In this document: piece by piece, positions 38,401 to 49,799 of the stretch
Position numbering within the stretch: the stretch's first letter is position 1
Layout of the letters: each line of letters starts with the position of its first letter
NCBI RefSeq assembly: GCF_949628265.1
Contig: NC_088786.1
Span: 30,525,681 to 30,589,680 of the forward strand
Origin: Cloeon dipterum
Lineage: Eukaryota > Arthropoda > Insecta > Ephemeroptera > Baetidae
Direction: 5' to 3'
Length of the DNA stretch: 64,000 nucleotides
Notes under the pieces: model-generated
What the model was told of the DNA's origin: nothing
Database searches by the model: none
The model's input: only the letters and a program-made list of their open reading frames with translations
Position numbers and translations under genes: made by a program

Positions 38401-41400
38401 CAATTATATCAAATTCAAGATAAATATGGTCTAGGATATTATAGTTAGTGCGCATAAACCCTGTTGGAATTTGAATGCTCAGCTTTTGTAATATGTCGCT
38501 GCGAAGGTGGCACAAAACGAAAAACTTGTTCCCAGCGGCGCAGCAGACTTTTCTTCTTGACAGATTTGCAATATAAATCACGCTCGGCGCGCGACATTTC
38601 CCAAGCGCACGCATTTCTCTTCTCAATTTTCCGGCTGAGAGTTCAAAGACAAAAGGCCGGGTGACTTCCACAAGAGAGCACTAACGATCAAGAAGAAAAG
38701 GCAACAAACGCGCGCGAGGTCTCTCGGCTTCTTTGCAATATGTATTATTTGAAAAGCAGCGCGGGCGGCAGCCGCCATCATGTTCCTCTTTTCATAAACT
38801 CTCGTTAAGTCATTTATTTATATTGCTGCTCAATAAGAGATCCTTTTGTAGCACAATAAAACGCGAGCAGACATCAAAAGAGCCATCATCGTGGAAACTT
38901 GCTAATAATTCACAGAGTATGTGCTCATTAGAGGACTTAAATAATGAACCCTGTCAAAGAGGAGTCGATGTGCACGTACACGCGTTGTTTCGCTGCTGCG
39001 ATATTAACGATGAGATGCGACAAAGGTAATAATAACGCTCGCGCCGCCCCGGCTGCTCTCTGCTGGCTCTGCGTTTGCGGCCGACACACACGTATATACG
39101 CGTACATTTGCGCATTTCCACTCTTGATTCGCTCAGTCAGAAGCATCGCCAACTCTCGTGGCAAGCTCTCCTCGCAACTGGCTCGTTTGTTAAATTACTC
39201 ACGATCGACTTAGCAGATATAACTGGATGGCTTAATTAATTATATTGTATATTCGCGGATGGTTAATTATTTTAGACGGAAACAATGCAAAACGGACGCC
39301 AGCTGAATTTGCCGTCTCCCGTGCGATTGTTACCCAACTTGCTTGCAACTGTCACACAATAATAGTTTTAGCCTCGGACTATGGTCGAGAGCATTAAGGG
39401 TTCTGTTTTCTAGAACATTTTCTTCTAGAATGACAAGTTTTTGAAGGTGGAAAAAATGATTTTTCAGTCAGTTTCTTCTTTCTACAGAGATTTTAAATAA
39501 AAAAATAAAAAAACAAATGAGCTACATTTTTAAAAATTTAATTGCATTAAACAAAAAAATTGAAACAAAAAGCACCAATTTTTAAGCATAAAAGGGTTTA
39601 AAATTAAGAATTTTTTATCATCGTCCATGAAACTTCATGATTTTCTCTCTCTATACCACATGTTTCGCCTCCACTTCCATCAAGAAGTAGCGCGTTGAAT
39701 ACTTTTAGCGCAGAAAAGGCACATTTACTTTTATATCAAGAGCCGCAAGAGAACGCGAGGGAGAGATGATATAAAACTCTCAAGACGCTTGTTATTTTAG
39801 GAAATTAAATAAAAATCAAGTTCTATCGCGGCGCTGGCGGCGAAAAAATGAAATTTGATGCAGCAGCGTGGCTCGTCAGCTAATTTTTATTTTAATCCAT
39901 AAAAGCCCCAGAGCTAATTTTTATTCGGCGCAGCAACTCACCCAAGAAGGGATGTTATTTTTGTATATGCAAAGATGCTATCCTCTCTCTTCCTCTCTCT
40001 CTCTCTCTCTGACGTCGGAGTTCGTATTCTGCCGCCGCTGTTGAATATCCCTTCAATCCCGGGAGTTGCGCCCTCACATTACACCAGAGATACATTTCGG
40101 ATCCTCCGCTTTATCAAAACAGCCCCGGTCCTTCCCTCCTCCTGCTCCTTGCACTTATTCTTGCCGCACATCACCCTAGCTCCTGCCGCTGCGATGAAGA
40201 CTTTGAGTGTGTGCTCTTGCAAGCAGAACTCGCACAGCGTGAATCACATCATCGCGTCTAATCATTACCGCTCCATCTGAAATAACAATCCGCGTTCCCG
40301 AATTATTCAGCTTTGTTCGTACTAATTTGCTGGCGAGCCGCAGATTTGTTTAGCCGACGGAAGGGAGAGAGGCGCGCAGAAATAATTTTAGTCTGCAAGC
40401 CGCGCGCTTCATAGAAGTTTTGCCTCGATTTTCAATCAAGCTATATATACTGCTGGAAAATGAATAAATAAACCTGACAATCTCTTTTTAATTGAGTTAC
40501 CAATCACAATCATTTATGAGTAAATTTCTTTGGCGATAAAACAATATGGTTGCTCAATGGCTTCAAATTTGAACTGATGCGGTTTCTTACTTGAAACATA
40601 TTTATAAAGTATTCATGCGATACTGACGCTTTAATACACGCTTTAAGAAGTTAATTTGGCATGTGCATTTGCTGAAATTTAATATTGATACCAGCCCGTT
40701 TAAAATTACGGACATTTGGATGTCGAGAGTAATTATAATTTAATAATCCAGTAAAGAGTTCTGAAAATCAGAGCGGCGTTGATTTTTTTTTTTTTTTTTT
40801 TTTTGTAAGATGCGAAACGTCAGTTACAGCAATTATTGTTATAGGTAACTTGATTTGCACATTGTAACCAAAAAATCGGTATAAGGACCTTTCAAACAAG
40901 CAGGAAATAGAAGCGGCGCGTCCTATAATCTCATGACGCGCGCTCTCTTTGTTCAACATTTTGTTCGCTAGCACGGCCGACCATAACATCTTTTTTGGCG
41001 AAAATAAAAATTTCGGCGCCCATCCTTTAAGAAAATCAAAAAGCAAAGGACTTAAATTTATGCTATTTTGACTTTTTGCAATATATTTGTGTGTTAAAAG
41101 TGATGTTAAAATCAATTTTCTTAAAGCAGCAGGGTAAATAATTTATTTCTCAAAATGGTTTGTAAAGTTTTGATTCATCCAAGAATATTTCATTGAGTAA
41201 TTTTGCTTCAAATAATAAATAAAATCACAAAATGTTTGATAACACGTATAAAAATCTAATCCAGAAAATTAATGAGATTTATTGTTTCAGTCATTATCCG
41301 TGAAATTTGGTTTTAAAAGAAAATGTCGCGAGTTTTCAAAGGATTCGGAACATTTTCTACCCTCGATGTCAACTCAGTTACGATATTACAACACACGGTG

Positions 41401-44400
41401 ATAAATCCCCTCCAGCTAATATCCAATGGGGGAATTGAATGGGAGGAGCTTCATTCAAAGCCGGGGAACGTGCTACTTTTTGCTTCATTTACATCCAATC
41501 TGCTCGTCGATTTAAACTCGGTTCTCTTCCCGTACAAAACCAAGTACAATAATAGTACGTTTAGCAGCATATTATTGTACTCCTCCCTGCACGACCCGAC
41601 CGGCGTTTGAAAGTTCGGTCGGGAAAATGTCAAAAATTCGCTGCTGCCAAGCACAAGTTGAGCAGCTCGCCGTTTAATGGAGATTATAAATTATTAACCC
41701 TTTCTTAAGTAGCCTCGCGTTAATTATTCAGCGTTAACCACCCGCGTGCTGGCAAAATACGCCTCGGGCCTCCAATAACATCAGCAACTCTCGGGGCGGC
41801 ACGTGCAAGTTTGGCTCAAGTTTTGTCCCGCGCCGAGCAACTTTGTCCAGCTAGCTTTCGCATAAATGTCGTCTCCTCGCCATTGTTGAAATCTTGGCAG
41901 CAGTTACTGCGAAGAAGAAGGGTCGCACGGATGACCACGCTCACATTATATTAATGAACAAAAGCCCTCGTCGTTTCCTTTAAATTCAACCCTCGCTGGC
42001 TGGCTGGCTGGCAGGGCGGGTAGAGAGCGGACAAGAGTGCAGCCGAGGGCTTTAATAATTAATTTAAAAGCGCAAACATGTGAAAAGAGAGCGGGGAACA
42101 ATTAACTCTGCTCTTTTCGCAGAGAGGAAAATCACATTAAAGTGCAGCGGCGGCGGCGAATGAGAAGCCATATATACTTGTAAACAGCTCCGAAATTAAA
42201 CGGTCAACAGACACTCACCTCAACCCTTTCTTCCTTGAGGTCCACCTTGAGAGCCAACTGCTCCCTGAGCACGACGTCAGGGTAGTGCGTCTTCTCAAAG
42301 GTCGCTTCCAGTTGCTCCAGCTGCTCTTCCGTGAAGATGGTGCGGTGCCGTCGCTTCCGCTTCGGGGGTGGAGGACCTGGGTTACCGTGCAGGGAGCCAG
42401 GGCCGAGATTTCCGACGGCTGCGTGGGCAGCCACCGCGGCCGCGGCCACATGGTGGTAACTCGGGTACATTCCTTGATATGCAGCAGCTGAGAACAACAA
42501 ACAACGCAGTTTCCCTCATAAAACACACCATTTAATTGACAATTTTTAAATTTCTTCACTGTGATCAAAATCCAGATCCGAGCAATTGCTGCACAATGCC
42601 TTCGACATTGGAATGTGTAAAATTAATTATAAGAACTTGAAAAATTACATATTTCAGAAATGGATTTCCTCATTAATTTTAATCACAAAACCACCCGGAT
42701 TTGAAAAATTGAGTTTAAATAATTGAAGTAATCATTTCCTTGAGTTTTAATCAGGATTAATATAATCAATTCGATCGATCTAGTTAAAATTATCGTAAGA
42801 ATTCATTTTAAATTGAAGGAGAAAGTTCAAACAAGGGTAAAGATTTAAGAAAAATATTTACAGCGTCGATCATTGCAGTCTCTGAATTATAATCCATTTG
42901 AATATTATATTTTTTTGTGTCGCTGCTGAATGGAGCAATGGAGCATTCAAGATTAGTTCAGCATTAAGAAAAATACTTTTCCAATCGTGCGTGTATAGCA
43001 AAAAAACACATTGGATACTCTTGGTGAAATAAACACAATATTATATAAACTTGCTCGTGTCAGGGTCCCACCACCACTCATTCACGAAGGTGCAATCTCC
43101 AAAATACAGCCAAAATGATCACAATAAACCCCATGGTGTAAACACACTTACAAGAAAAACTTACAAAAACCCCAAGCTATATATAGGGAATGGTCAACTA
43201 TGGCAATGAATGAGAATGTTTTGAACCCAATTTCCGTTCAATTTTTAACAGCTGTCGAAGAAAATTGCTTCCATGGATGCCATTATTTGAACTTGCCTGA
43301 AAAACGCCATTTATCTCACACGGTTCTTAGGGTTTTATATCTATATAGTGTTTAAAAACACCGATCCGAGATGCAAAACAACCGCGGGGGATTATTCTTC
43401 TCATTTGCTTAAAAAATTCATCTCCCTCGCGACTTGGTTGTAATTTTTTAATGAAATTAGATCGCAACTTGATACACAGAATACGTAATTTTGTTTGCAC
43501 TTGTTCTTTAGAACTGCGCGCTGGATAAAAAAATAAGCCACTGGATCACCAGAAGCGAAATTTTGTTGCTGAAAAGCAACTTAATTCACGGTGAAATGTA
43601 ATTTTTGCCTTCGAGGAAATAAAAGCAGAGCTCGGTGGAAAAAAAGGGAGAAATGCGATTATACTTGTTCCTCGGCGGAGCCGAGCAGTCGGACTAAAAA
43701 TGTTATCGTGAAAAATTATTCAGTTCAGGCTTCTTTCTGCAAATACAAATTTTCAGGGTCCTGCTCCGATGTTATTTTTGCGACTGGCAAAATAAAACGG
43801 CTGACCAGCGGCGCAAAATTTTTCCAAGCAAACCAAGAAGTTGGGGCGAAATTCAAATTCCGCGTAAGATTTCTGCGCCAGCTGGATGAGATTAAAATAA
43901 CAACTTTATACCGCTCGCTCGCTCGTTGTTTCAGTTTACATAAGCTTATCGAGAGAGAATATTTGAAAGCAAAGGGGATCGAGTTTTAGCAGCGCAGAAG
44001 GAATAATATAATAAAAGCAAAACGTGTGCTGCCGAGCGCAGAGATATTATTATGCTGGCTCTCTATACGGAAAATATCCGCGCGGTTAATCGTCTGTGAC
44101 CTGGAGTGAAATAATTGTATGCGTCTTTCCTGAAAATTCTTTGTTTTTATACAAAGAGTCCTGATTCAAAAGCTGATTTCCAAATCAACAAAACACGTGG
44201 ATTCTTACGAGTATAGTTCAAATCTTATAGTTTACTTTTTGTATATTTTTATATCACCATGCTAAAAGTATAGCTTGTAATAATAACAGACACTTTTTTT
44301 ATTATTCGCATAACATTTAATTTCAAGGGAAGCATCCTCCTCGAGTTCATTAAGTCTAAATATGCAACTACCACGAAAAAAATCGATCCTTGATATGACT

Positions 44401-46369
44401 TGAATAATGTAATCAAAAGTTTAAATAGTTTTCTGGGCAAAATATTTCGTTTCAGACGGTTTATTTGTATAAGTCAATTCAGATGGCTATTTTAAAAAAA
44501 GCATTTGGCCAGAAAAAATATCCCCAAAGAGCAAAAATTACTAAAACTCTCTCTAAGTATGAAATACGGATATTGATACGGAGACTGAATATGGCGTGTG
44601 TTCATGAGAAAAACTATTTCAAGTTGGGAAATTTATCAAAAGTGCTCTTTGTGAAACGCAAGTCAGTTTTCCTGTGCTGGAAAGTGACCAAAAAACAAGT
44701 TGCATTGAGAATCTGACTGCACAATACACATCCTGTCAAAATCTGAAAACTATATTCAGCCCGCACTCAGCAGGGAATCAGCACTGACATATGCGACAAC
44801 AAAAATCAAAAGGTATACTGCAAGTTAGGGGTGAGATTTTCTCACTGCAGTGCAGTGTCATTTTCTCACCCCTGATTTGCAGTGTACAGTGTCAGATCAT
44901 GATTTTATTTGTGTGAAACATTAATCCCAAAGTAATTTGATTTTAAATTTAAGCATTTGAAATGAAAAGAGTAGAGAATATCAAAAAGTAAAAAAATATA
45001 GATTATTGCGTGTGTATGTGTTTTTTTTGTGAGACAACGGCAGCGCCAGGTCTTATCAGCCACACTATTAACCTCCGTGTTCCATTAAGAAAATCAGATT
45101 TTTTCTAAAAGAAAAATTGTCGGCTATTTTTAATGCGAAAATATAAGGCCTTTTTGATATTTTTTCATACACGTTAAAGCAACACAAAAATATTCCTCAT
45201 CTTTATGCTGGTATTTAACCGAGTTAAAAAAAACTTTATTTAATGAAATTTATTGTGTCATTTGCGAATGTTTTATTTTTTTCTCAAACATGCTATATTA
45301 GAATGAAATTCTATTTGAAACACACTTGCTAAAATAAGCGCATATTTCCAATACGCTTTTTACTCGGTTTGCCTACGCAACTTGTGGCTTAAATAATGGT
45401 TCTCGTCAGTTGTGAGGCTCAAAATCAAAAAGGAAAAATAAACTATATTGTCTGTATGGAAAGTCTGCTGATGAGACCTGCAGGGCCGACACAACGCGAG
45501 CTGTATATTCAGAACGAGAATTTAATTACACTTACTTCGCATACTTCGATTCCGCGCAGAGGAGGGCCCAGTTTTAATCCATTTATTTTCAAAAAATCCC
45601 AGCGTGAGTTCGTCTTCCATTCTTCTTAGTTTTAGACACTAACTTTAAAAAAAAATATAATGGTTTTCTGTACGGAAACTTTGCCCCATGCATTGCCACT
45701 TCAAGACAAATAATCAATTACTGAATAATCAATAAAAAGAGGGTGAGAAAACTCCATAGTTAAATATAAGTTGAAGAATTTACTCGAGGAGGAAATAGTG
45801 AAGATAAATTAAAATGAACTCGTCTTCGTCGGGAAACTTCAAGTTTATTTATATAGACCAGGTTTCGGCTTCTCCTGTAGCCCTAACCACGAGACAAAAA
45901 TTCATTTAAAATTAATGTTTTGTCTAAAGGAGTAGCCGGAGGAAACAGTTCAATTATATACCCGATGTTTCCCATCAAGGACAAGTCAATTTTAATTTTA
46001 ATCCCTAGTTGTTTGAAAATTTCAGAAGAAAAATATAAGAAAAAACTCACCAAGGAAATCTGCCGCTGAGTGTAAGTGTCCGAAGGGAAAGTGATGGGGC
46101 AGCGGCAGCATTGCTTGGAGGCCCCTCGGAGGCGGCAGGGACGCGACGGACGGCCCCCGGCTCGCCAGGATGTTGTCGATGGTGAAGTTGGAGGAGGAGG
46201 ACGCGGCCGCCGTCGGCGGCGACGGCGGCTGCAGGTAGGATGGGGTGAAGGCCTTCACGGCGATCGGGGTGGGCATCTGCACGTGCGACCGTCGCATCAG
46301 GGGCAGTGGACTTCCACTATTGCTGCTGCGGGAACTGTCGCTGCTGCAACTCGGCATCGTTTCCACCAT
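32421..46369 (-). CDS. gsc: Goosecoid homeodomain transcription factor, 265 aa
   Basis: Three exons on the minus strand: 46369-46051, 42487-42219 and 32630-32421, a 266-codon frame with phases 1 and 0 at the junctions and GTGAGT/CAG splice sites. An eh1/GEH Groucho-binding motif FTIDNILA sits at residues 62-69, typical of Goosecoid repressors. A paired-like homeodomain covers about 151-210 ([20 protein letters not shown], then [20 protein letters not shown], then [19 protein letters not shown]). Lysine 200 is homeodomain position 50, giving K50 (TAATCC) specificity. The tail is short and acidic and ends DESSDVEVA. The protein is a nuclear repressor used in head, foregut and stomatogastric patterning in insects (family knowledge). 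Ala/His-rich and Pro-rich linkers lie between the eh1 motif and the homeodomain. The start ATG has a good context (TTACCATGG). Confidence 0.97.
32631..42218 (-). other. Goosecoid intron 2, 9.6 kb
   Basis: The intron separates the homeodomain N-terminal arm and helices 1-2 from the WFKNRR recognition helix, a split position shared with other paired-like genes. It holds CpG-rich blocks (about 33940-34180, 34440-34640, 38560-38780, 39900-40250), an imperfect TC run (39982-40010), a poly(T) run of about 22 (40783-40804) and AGCC/GGCT tetranucleotide runs (34466-34488, 41994-42014). No nested gene was accepted. Such a large intron next to a developmental gene often carries enhancers; that is inference. 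Confidence 0.6.
42488..46050 (-). other. Goosecoid intron 1, 3.6 kb
   Basis: Non-coding, mainly AT-rich. It contains the short MITE copy at 44814-44888. A 132-codon frame at 43591-43989 was rejected. GGATTA-type sequences, potential K50 homeodomain sites, occur (for example near 42754), but the hexamer is too common to call. Confidence 0.55.
44814..44888. mobile_element. MITE, GGGGTGAGA family, copy 2 (short)
   Basis: A 75-base near-palindrome with ends GTATACTGCAAGTTAGGGGTGA-like and TCACCCCTGATTTGCAGTGTAC-like, matching the terminal repeats of the 17860-18019 element. Only the two ends remain around a short central CACTGCAGTGCAGTG. The outermost bases GTATAC and GTGTAC suggest a TA-type target, but this is not certain. 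Confidence 0.7.
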
Positions 46370-47670
46370 GGTAATGGGCCACCTGTTAGAGAGTGAGCCG
46401 AAGCTGAGCAGATCGACGCGACCTGCGAAGAGATGCTCCTCTCCCCCTCTCGCTCTGCTGGAAAGGAGGGGCCTCCGCGCTCTTTAGCAAGGGTGGCGTC
46501 CGAACAGTATATTCCACTTCGCCGCCTACTGTGCGCTGCTCCCGGCGCTCAAATTGAATTAAGGGATGATTAGACGCTGGGGGCGCTTTCCTTACTTTCC
46601 ACGCGGGGTTTCAGCGCGCAAAATTTGTCTTTCGACCGGCTGGTTGCATCGGAAATTTGCTCCAGAACTCGTCACAGACAAGGATTCACGCCAATAAATA
46701 ATAATGGTTTAAACTCCGCTCAAACATCGGCCTGTCATAATTTAATTACAGTGACCAGTAATCTACCAGCGCATTAAGTAAGCAGCACGAACGCAAAATG
46801 AAAAAATCTATTAATTTGCTCACTAATTCTTCCCTGGTTCCCTTTCCTTCCCTGACTGTTACCAAATTTAAACCATCGGGATTCCTGTCCGAAAAGGAAA
46901 CCTTATCCCGACTCGTTTTTCTTATTAATGCTTATTATTTTTAATCGGGATCCAGGTATTCCCAGGTATCCGAATATTTTCTAGCCCAATGGTCGCTCTA
47001 TCGCGCTTAACTTGGAAAGCCCGACCAGTTGCATTAAGCATTGAAAGTTTTAAAAATGCAACATTATTTACCGTTCCACTCGATTTATCATTTTCGTTTC
47101 ATCAAAAAATTATGTCATACCCGACGTAAAAATATCTGATTATAAATTTTGAGGAGTTTAACAATCCGGTAACTATCTAAACTAAAATATTTTCACTTAG
47201 ACATTAACCTGCTTCCTCGTTTGTAATAATATATATAATATTTCTGTATTACAAAATCCTTCAAAAGTATTTATTTAAAAGGTTCGCGAAAGATGGTGTT
47301 ATTAAGGCAAATACCTATTTAATAAAGGACTAGTTCATTCAGCCCCTGCTTGAAATTGTCTTGTAAAAATATTTTGTAACTTCCAGCACATTACGCTTTG
47401 CATAGTGATTTTTTATCGCTAGCATGCACTCACATCAGGAATGTCAGCAATTAATTGTCATTCGCTCCAGGCCCTCAGCTTCAAGCTGACAAAGTGACTA
47501 ACGAGCGGGACGGCATGCATAAGTGGCACAATGTTTAGGTAGATGATCTCTCTGCGCTGACTGCGAGTGCTGCCGCTCTCGTGAGGGAAGGTTGGCCGCT
47601 TTCTCTGCCAATAATAAGCGAGAGGCGTGGCGCTCGCGATATGATGCTCGCTTGCAGCATCTCCATGGAG

Positions 47671-47674
<4 letters not shown>
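46370..47674. other. Upstream flank / promoter region of goosecoid
   Basis: The first about 200 bases are GC-rich and hold the probable 5' UTR and promoter of goosecoid. No clear TATA box was identified. Beyond about 46600 the sequence is AT-rich and without recognised exons. Confidence 0.4.

Positions 47675-47720
<46 letters not shown>
47675..47720. repeat. (TC)n microsatellite
   Basis: About 23 perfect TC/GA units. The adjacent frames that read as runs of Ser-Leu or Arg-Glu are products of the repeat, not genes. Confidence 0.95.
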
Positions 47721-47723
<3 letters not shown>

Positions 47724-48646
47724 GCTTTGGATCTGTGCTCCCGACTTCTCTCCAGCGTTTGCCTTTTTTTTCGTGCGCGCATTACTCCAAACTGCATGCG
47801 GGAATAACGCTAGAGTTTCATCACATTTCGATTAGATCCTATGTTGCAATGTTTTTGAACCAGAAAAAAGATACCGTTCTATCCTCGATATTAATAGAAA
47901 ATATTGATTTTTGTGATGGAGATGGAAAAAACACTAAAGAGCCAAATGTAGATATTTACCGATAATTCTACTTTGTACGCGCTCTCGTAGAGCTATTTTA
48001 GACGCTAATAATGTTTTTCATCTATTATTTAATTTCTTGTGCAACTTGCAAAAACTTGATAGCATTCCAAGAGGCATCTAAAAAGGTTATTTGCCAACCC
48101 CATGTGATTCATCCCGTGAAGTAATCAAACTCACGCATAGGTTGCAGAGGTGCAAATCAGCAAGTCGGATCAGTGCTTCCGCATTCTCTCCAAATCTGAA
48201 AAGCAAGAATGTAGCCATAAATCAGGGGTGCTTTAGTTATTTCAAGTTATTTCTAACTATGAGAGGAACACAATCCCTATATAGGCACAATCCCCATAGG
48301 ATTATGAGGAATTTGTTTTATGGACGTGTTCACCGTGGGAATGGAATGTACAAGAATGGGAAATATGTCATTTCCATTTCAGCAACTGGCGAGTGAACGG
48401 ATTTGATTGGCACTTGGCAGGACAAAATAACCTCTGAGTAGATTTTTTTTCGATTTTTCAAAATAAAAATTTCCTACTTTACACTAACACAAAGTTGCGG
48501 GATTTTGCAAAACTCATATACTTCCAGAAAAGCACAGAGGTCAAAGACACAATTCCGCAGCTTTTTCCCAATTGAAAATGCCGGTATGGTGGATTTAGCC
48601 GCGGGACCATCGCTTATTTTGTCGCGTTAAATAAAGGACTTCATTA

Positions 48647-48890
48647 ATATATCATGACCAACTCGCCGCCGACTCTGCAGTGCCTTCGACTCGCCGAGTA
48701 AAACAAATAGACTTATAAAAATTAATATAGATCTGAGATCTATGAGAGGCGTGCGAGAATTTTAAAATAAGTCTCATATACATAAAGTTATGCTGTTCCC
48801 TTTAAAAATAATTTGTTCCACCTATTGCCACAAATTAAGACAGCTTTTCGCAGCCTTGCGTTTTGTGGACCGGTTCAGTCTCCCAAAACC
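48647..48890 (+). repeat. Direct repeat, module A, copy 1
   Basis: This matches 49283-49536 closely over about 244 bases, including ATATATCATGACCAACTCGC at the left end and TGTGGACCGGTTCA followed by TCTCCCAAAACC at the right. The two copies are in the same orientation with starts about 636 bases apart. Modules B and C lie between them, an arrangement like long terminal repeats round a very short interior, or a tandem duplication of a repeat unit. Confidence 0.75.
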
Positions 48891-49045
48891 AGCCTATTGG
48901 CTCGCATTTTTAAGGCACTCTCAGGAGTGTCAAAGCAATTGAGCAGTTCTAAGATCTTATACTGGCTACCCAATGTCCGAGATGGCAAAAAGTGGTTAGT
49001 TTAGTGACTCGAAATGCTCAAATTGCTCAACGGGCTGGGAGGCGA
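48891..49045 (+). repeat. Dispersed repeat, module B, copy 2
   Basis: This is homologous to 11771-11924 (reverse) and 51841-51990 (forward). It lies directly between module A copy 1 and module C copy 2, and the junctions are abrupt. Confidence 0.7.
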
Positions 49046-49276
49046 CTCGCTACTTGCTGGTTTGCACCTTTCCAGCATGCGTGATTTGGCTTCACGGGAC
49101 GAATGTCTAGCGTTTCAATGCAGTCCTCGGTGCGGAGGCAAGTGGCCCTTCAGTGGGCTGGGTCCCTGTGCGGCCTGGTGCGCCCATGTTATCCGTTCGC
49201 GGTGTTATTGGGACCCGGGTTTCAGCATTCGTGCTATAGTGCAGTGCGCGCCCTTCCCGGTCCTCGGACAGGGATG
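49046..49276 (+). repeat. Dispersed repeat, module C, copy 2
   Basis: This is homologous to 26887-27115 with small indels; for example, 12 extra bases occur around GGCCTGGTGCGCCC. The copy at 26.9 kb stands without modules A or B, so C can move or persist independently. Confidence 0.75.
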
Positions 49277-49282
49277 AGCAAT

Positions 49283-49536
49283 ATATATCATGACCAACTC
49301 GCCGCCGACCCTGCAGTATACCATCCACTCGCCGAGTAAAACAAATAGACGTATTAAAATTATAATATAAATCTGAGATCTGACTGAGAGGCGTGCGAGA
49401 ATTTAAAAATAAGTCTCTTACATAAAATTTACGCTCTCCTCTTTAAAAATAATTTGTTCCACCTATTACCACAAATTAAGACAGCTTTTACGCAGCCTTG
49501 CGTTTTGTGGACCGGTTCATGCAGTCTCCCAAAACC
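49283..49536 (+). repeat. Direct repeat, module A, copy 2
   Basis: Second copy of module A. It continues to the right into sequence not found after the first copy, and that sequence holds a 118-codon minus-strand frame (49429-49785). Confidence 0.75.
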
Positions 49537-49785
49537 TTTTGGTCTTCTGCAAATGCCGTCCAGTTCGATGAATTTTGGTCTTACACAAAAAAACTCTCCC
49601 TCAGGATATCCTACTGCCGTTAATCTTTGGCAAACCTGAGCAAATCCTTCTTCGCTATTAACGCATCTGCTCAAAAAATCTAAAAGGCATTGTGAATTGG
49701 CTGGTCTATAGACTTTGTCGCTTTGTAAAGAAAGTCCTGCGGACTTTTTCACCAACGATACAATTGACCGACTCCACTCGACCAC
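49429..49785 (-). other. Repeat-associated open frame, 118 aa, not recognised
   Basis: A minus-strand frame starts MVEWSRSIVSLVKKSAG and includes SEEGFAQVCQRLTAVGYPEG and FFCVRPKFIELDGICRRPKG, then runs into module A. Amino-acid composition looks protein-like rather than low-complexity. It may be a degraded exon carried by, or belonging to, the repeat element. I recognise no domain, and the last third is encoded by the repeat itself. Confidence 0.3.
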
Positions 49786-49799
49786 AATAACTTGTTCAG

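Noticed and set aside
38165-38671. 168-codon minus-strand open frame in goosecoid intron 2
   Set aside because: Composition is dominated by Ile/Phe/Asn/Tyr/Arg as expected from AT-rich sequence. No motif, no splice partner and no poly(A) signal close by.
43591-43989. 132-codon frame in goosecoid intron 1
   Set aside because: No domain or signal peptide; Lys/Phe/Ser-rich composition fits chance in this base composition.
46076-46396. 106-codon plus-strand frame
   Set aside because: Antisense shadow of goosecoid exon 1, rich in Arg/Gly because the sense strand codes for Ala/Ser/Pro.
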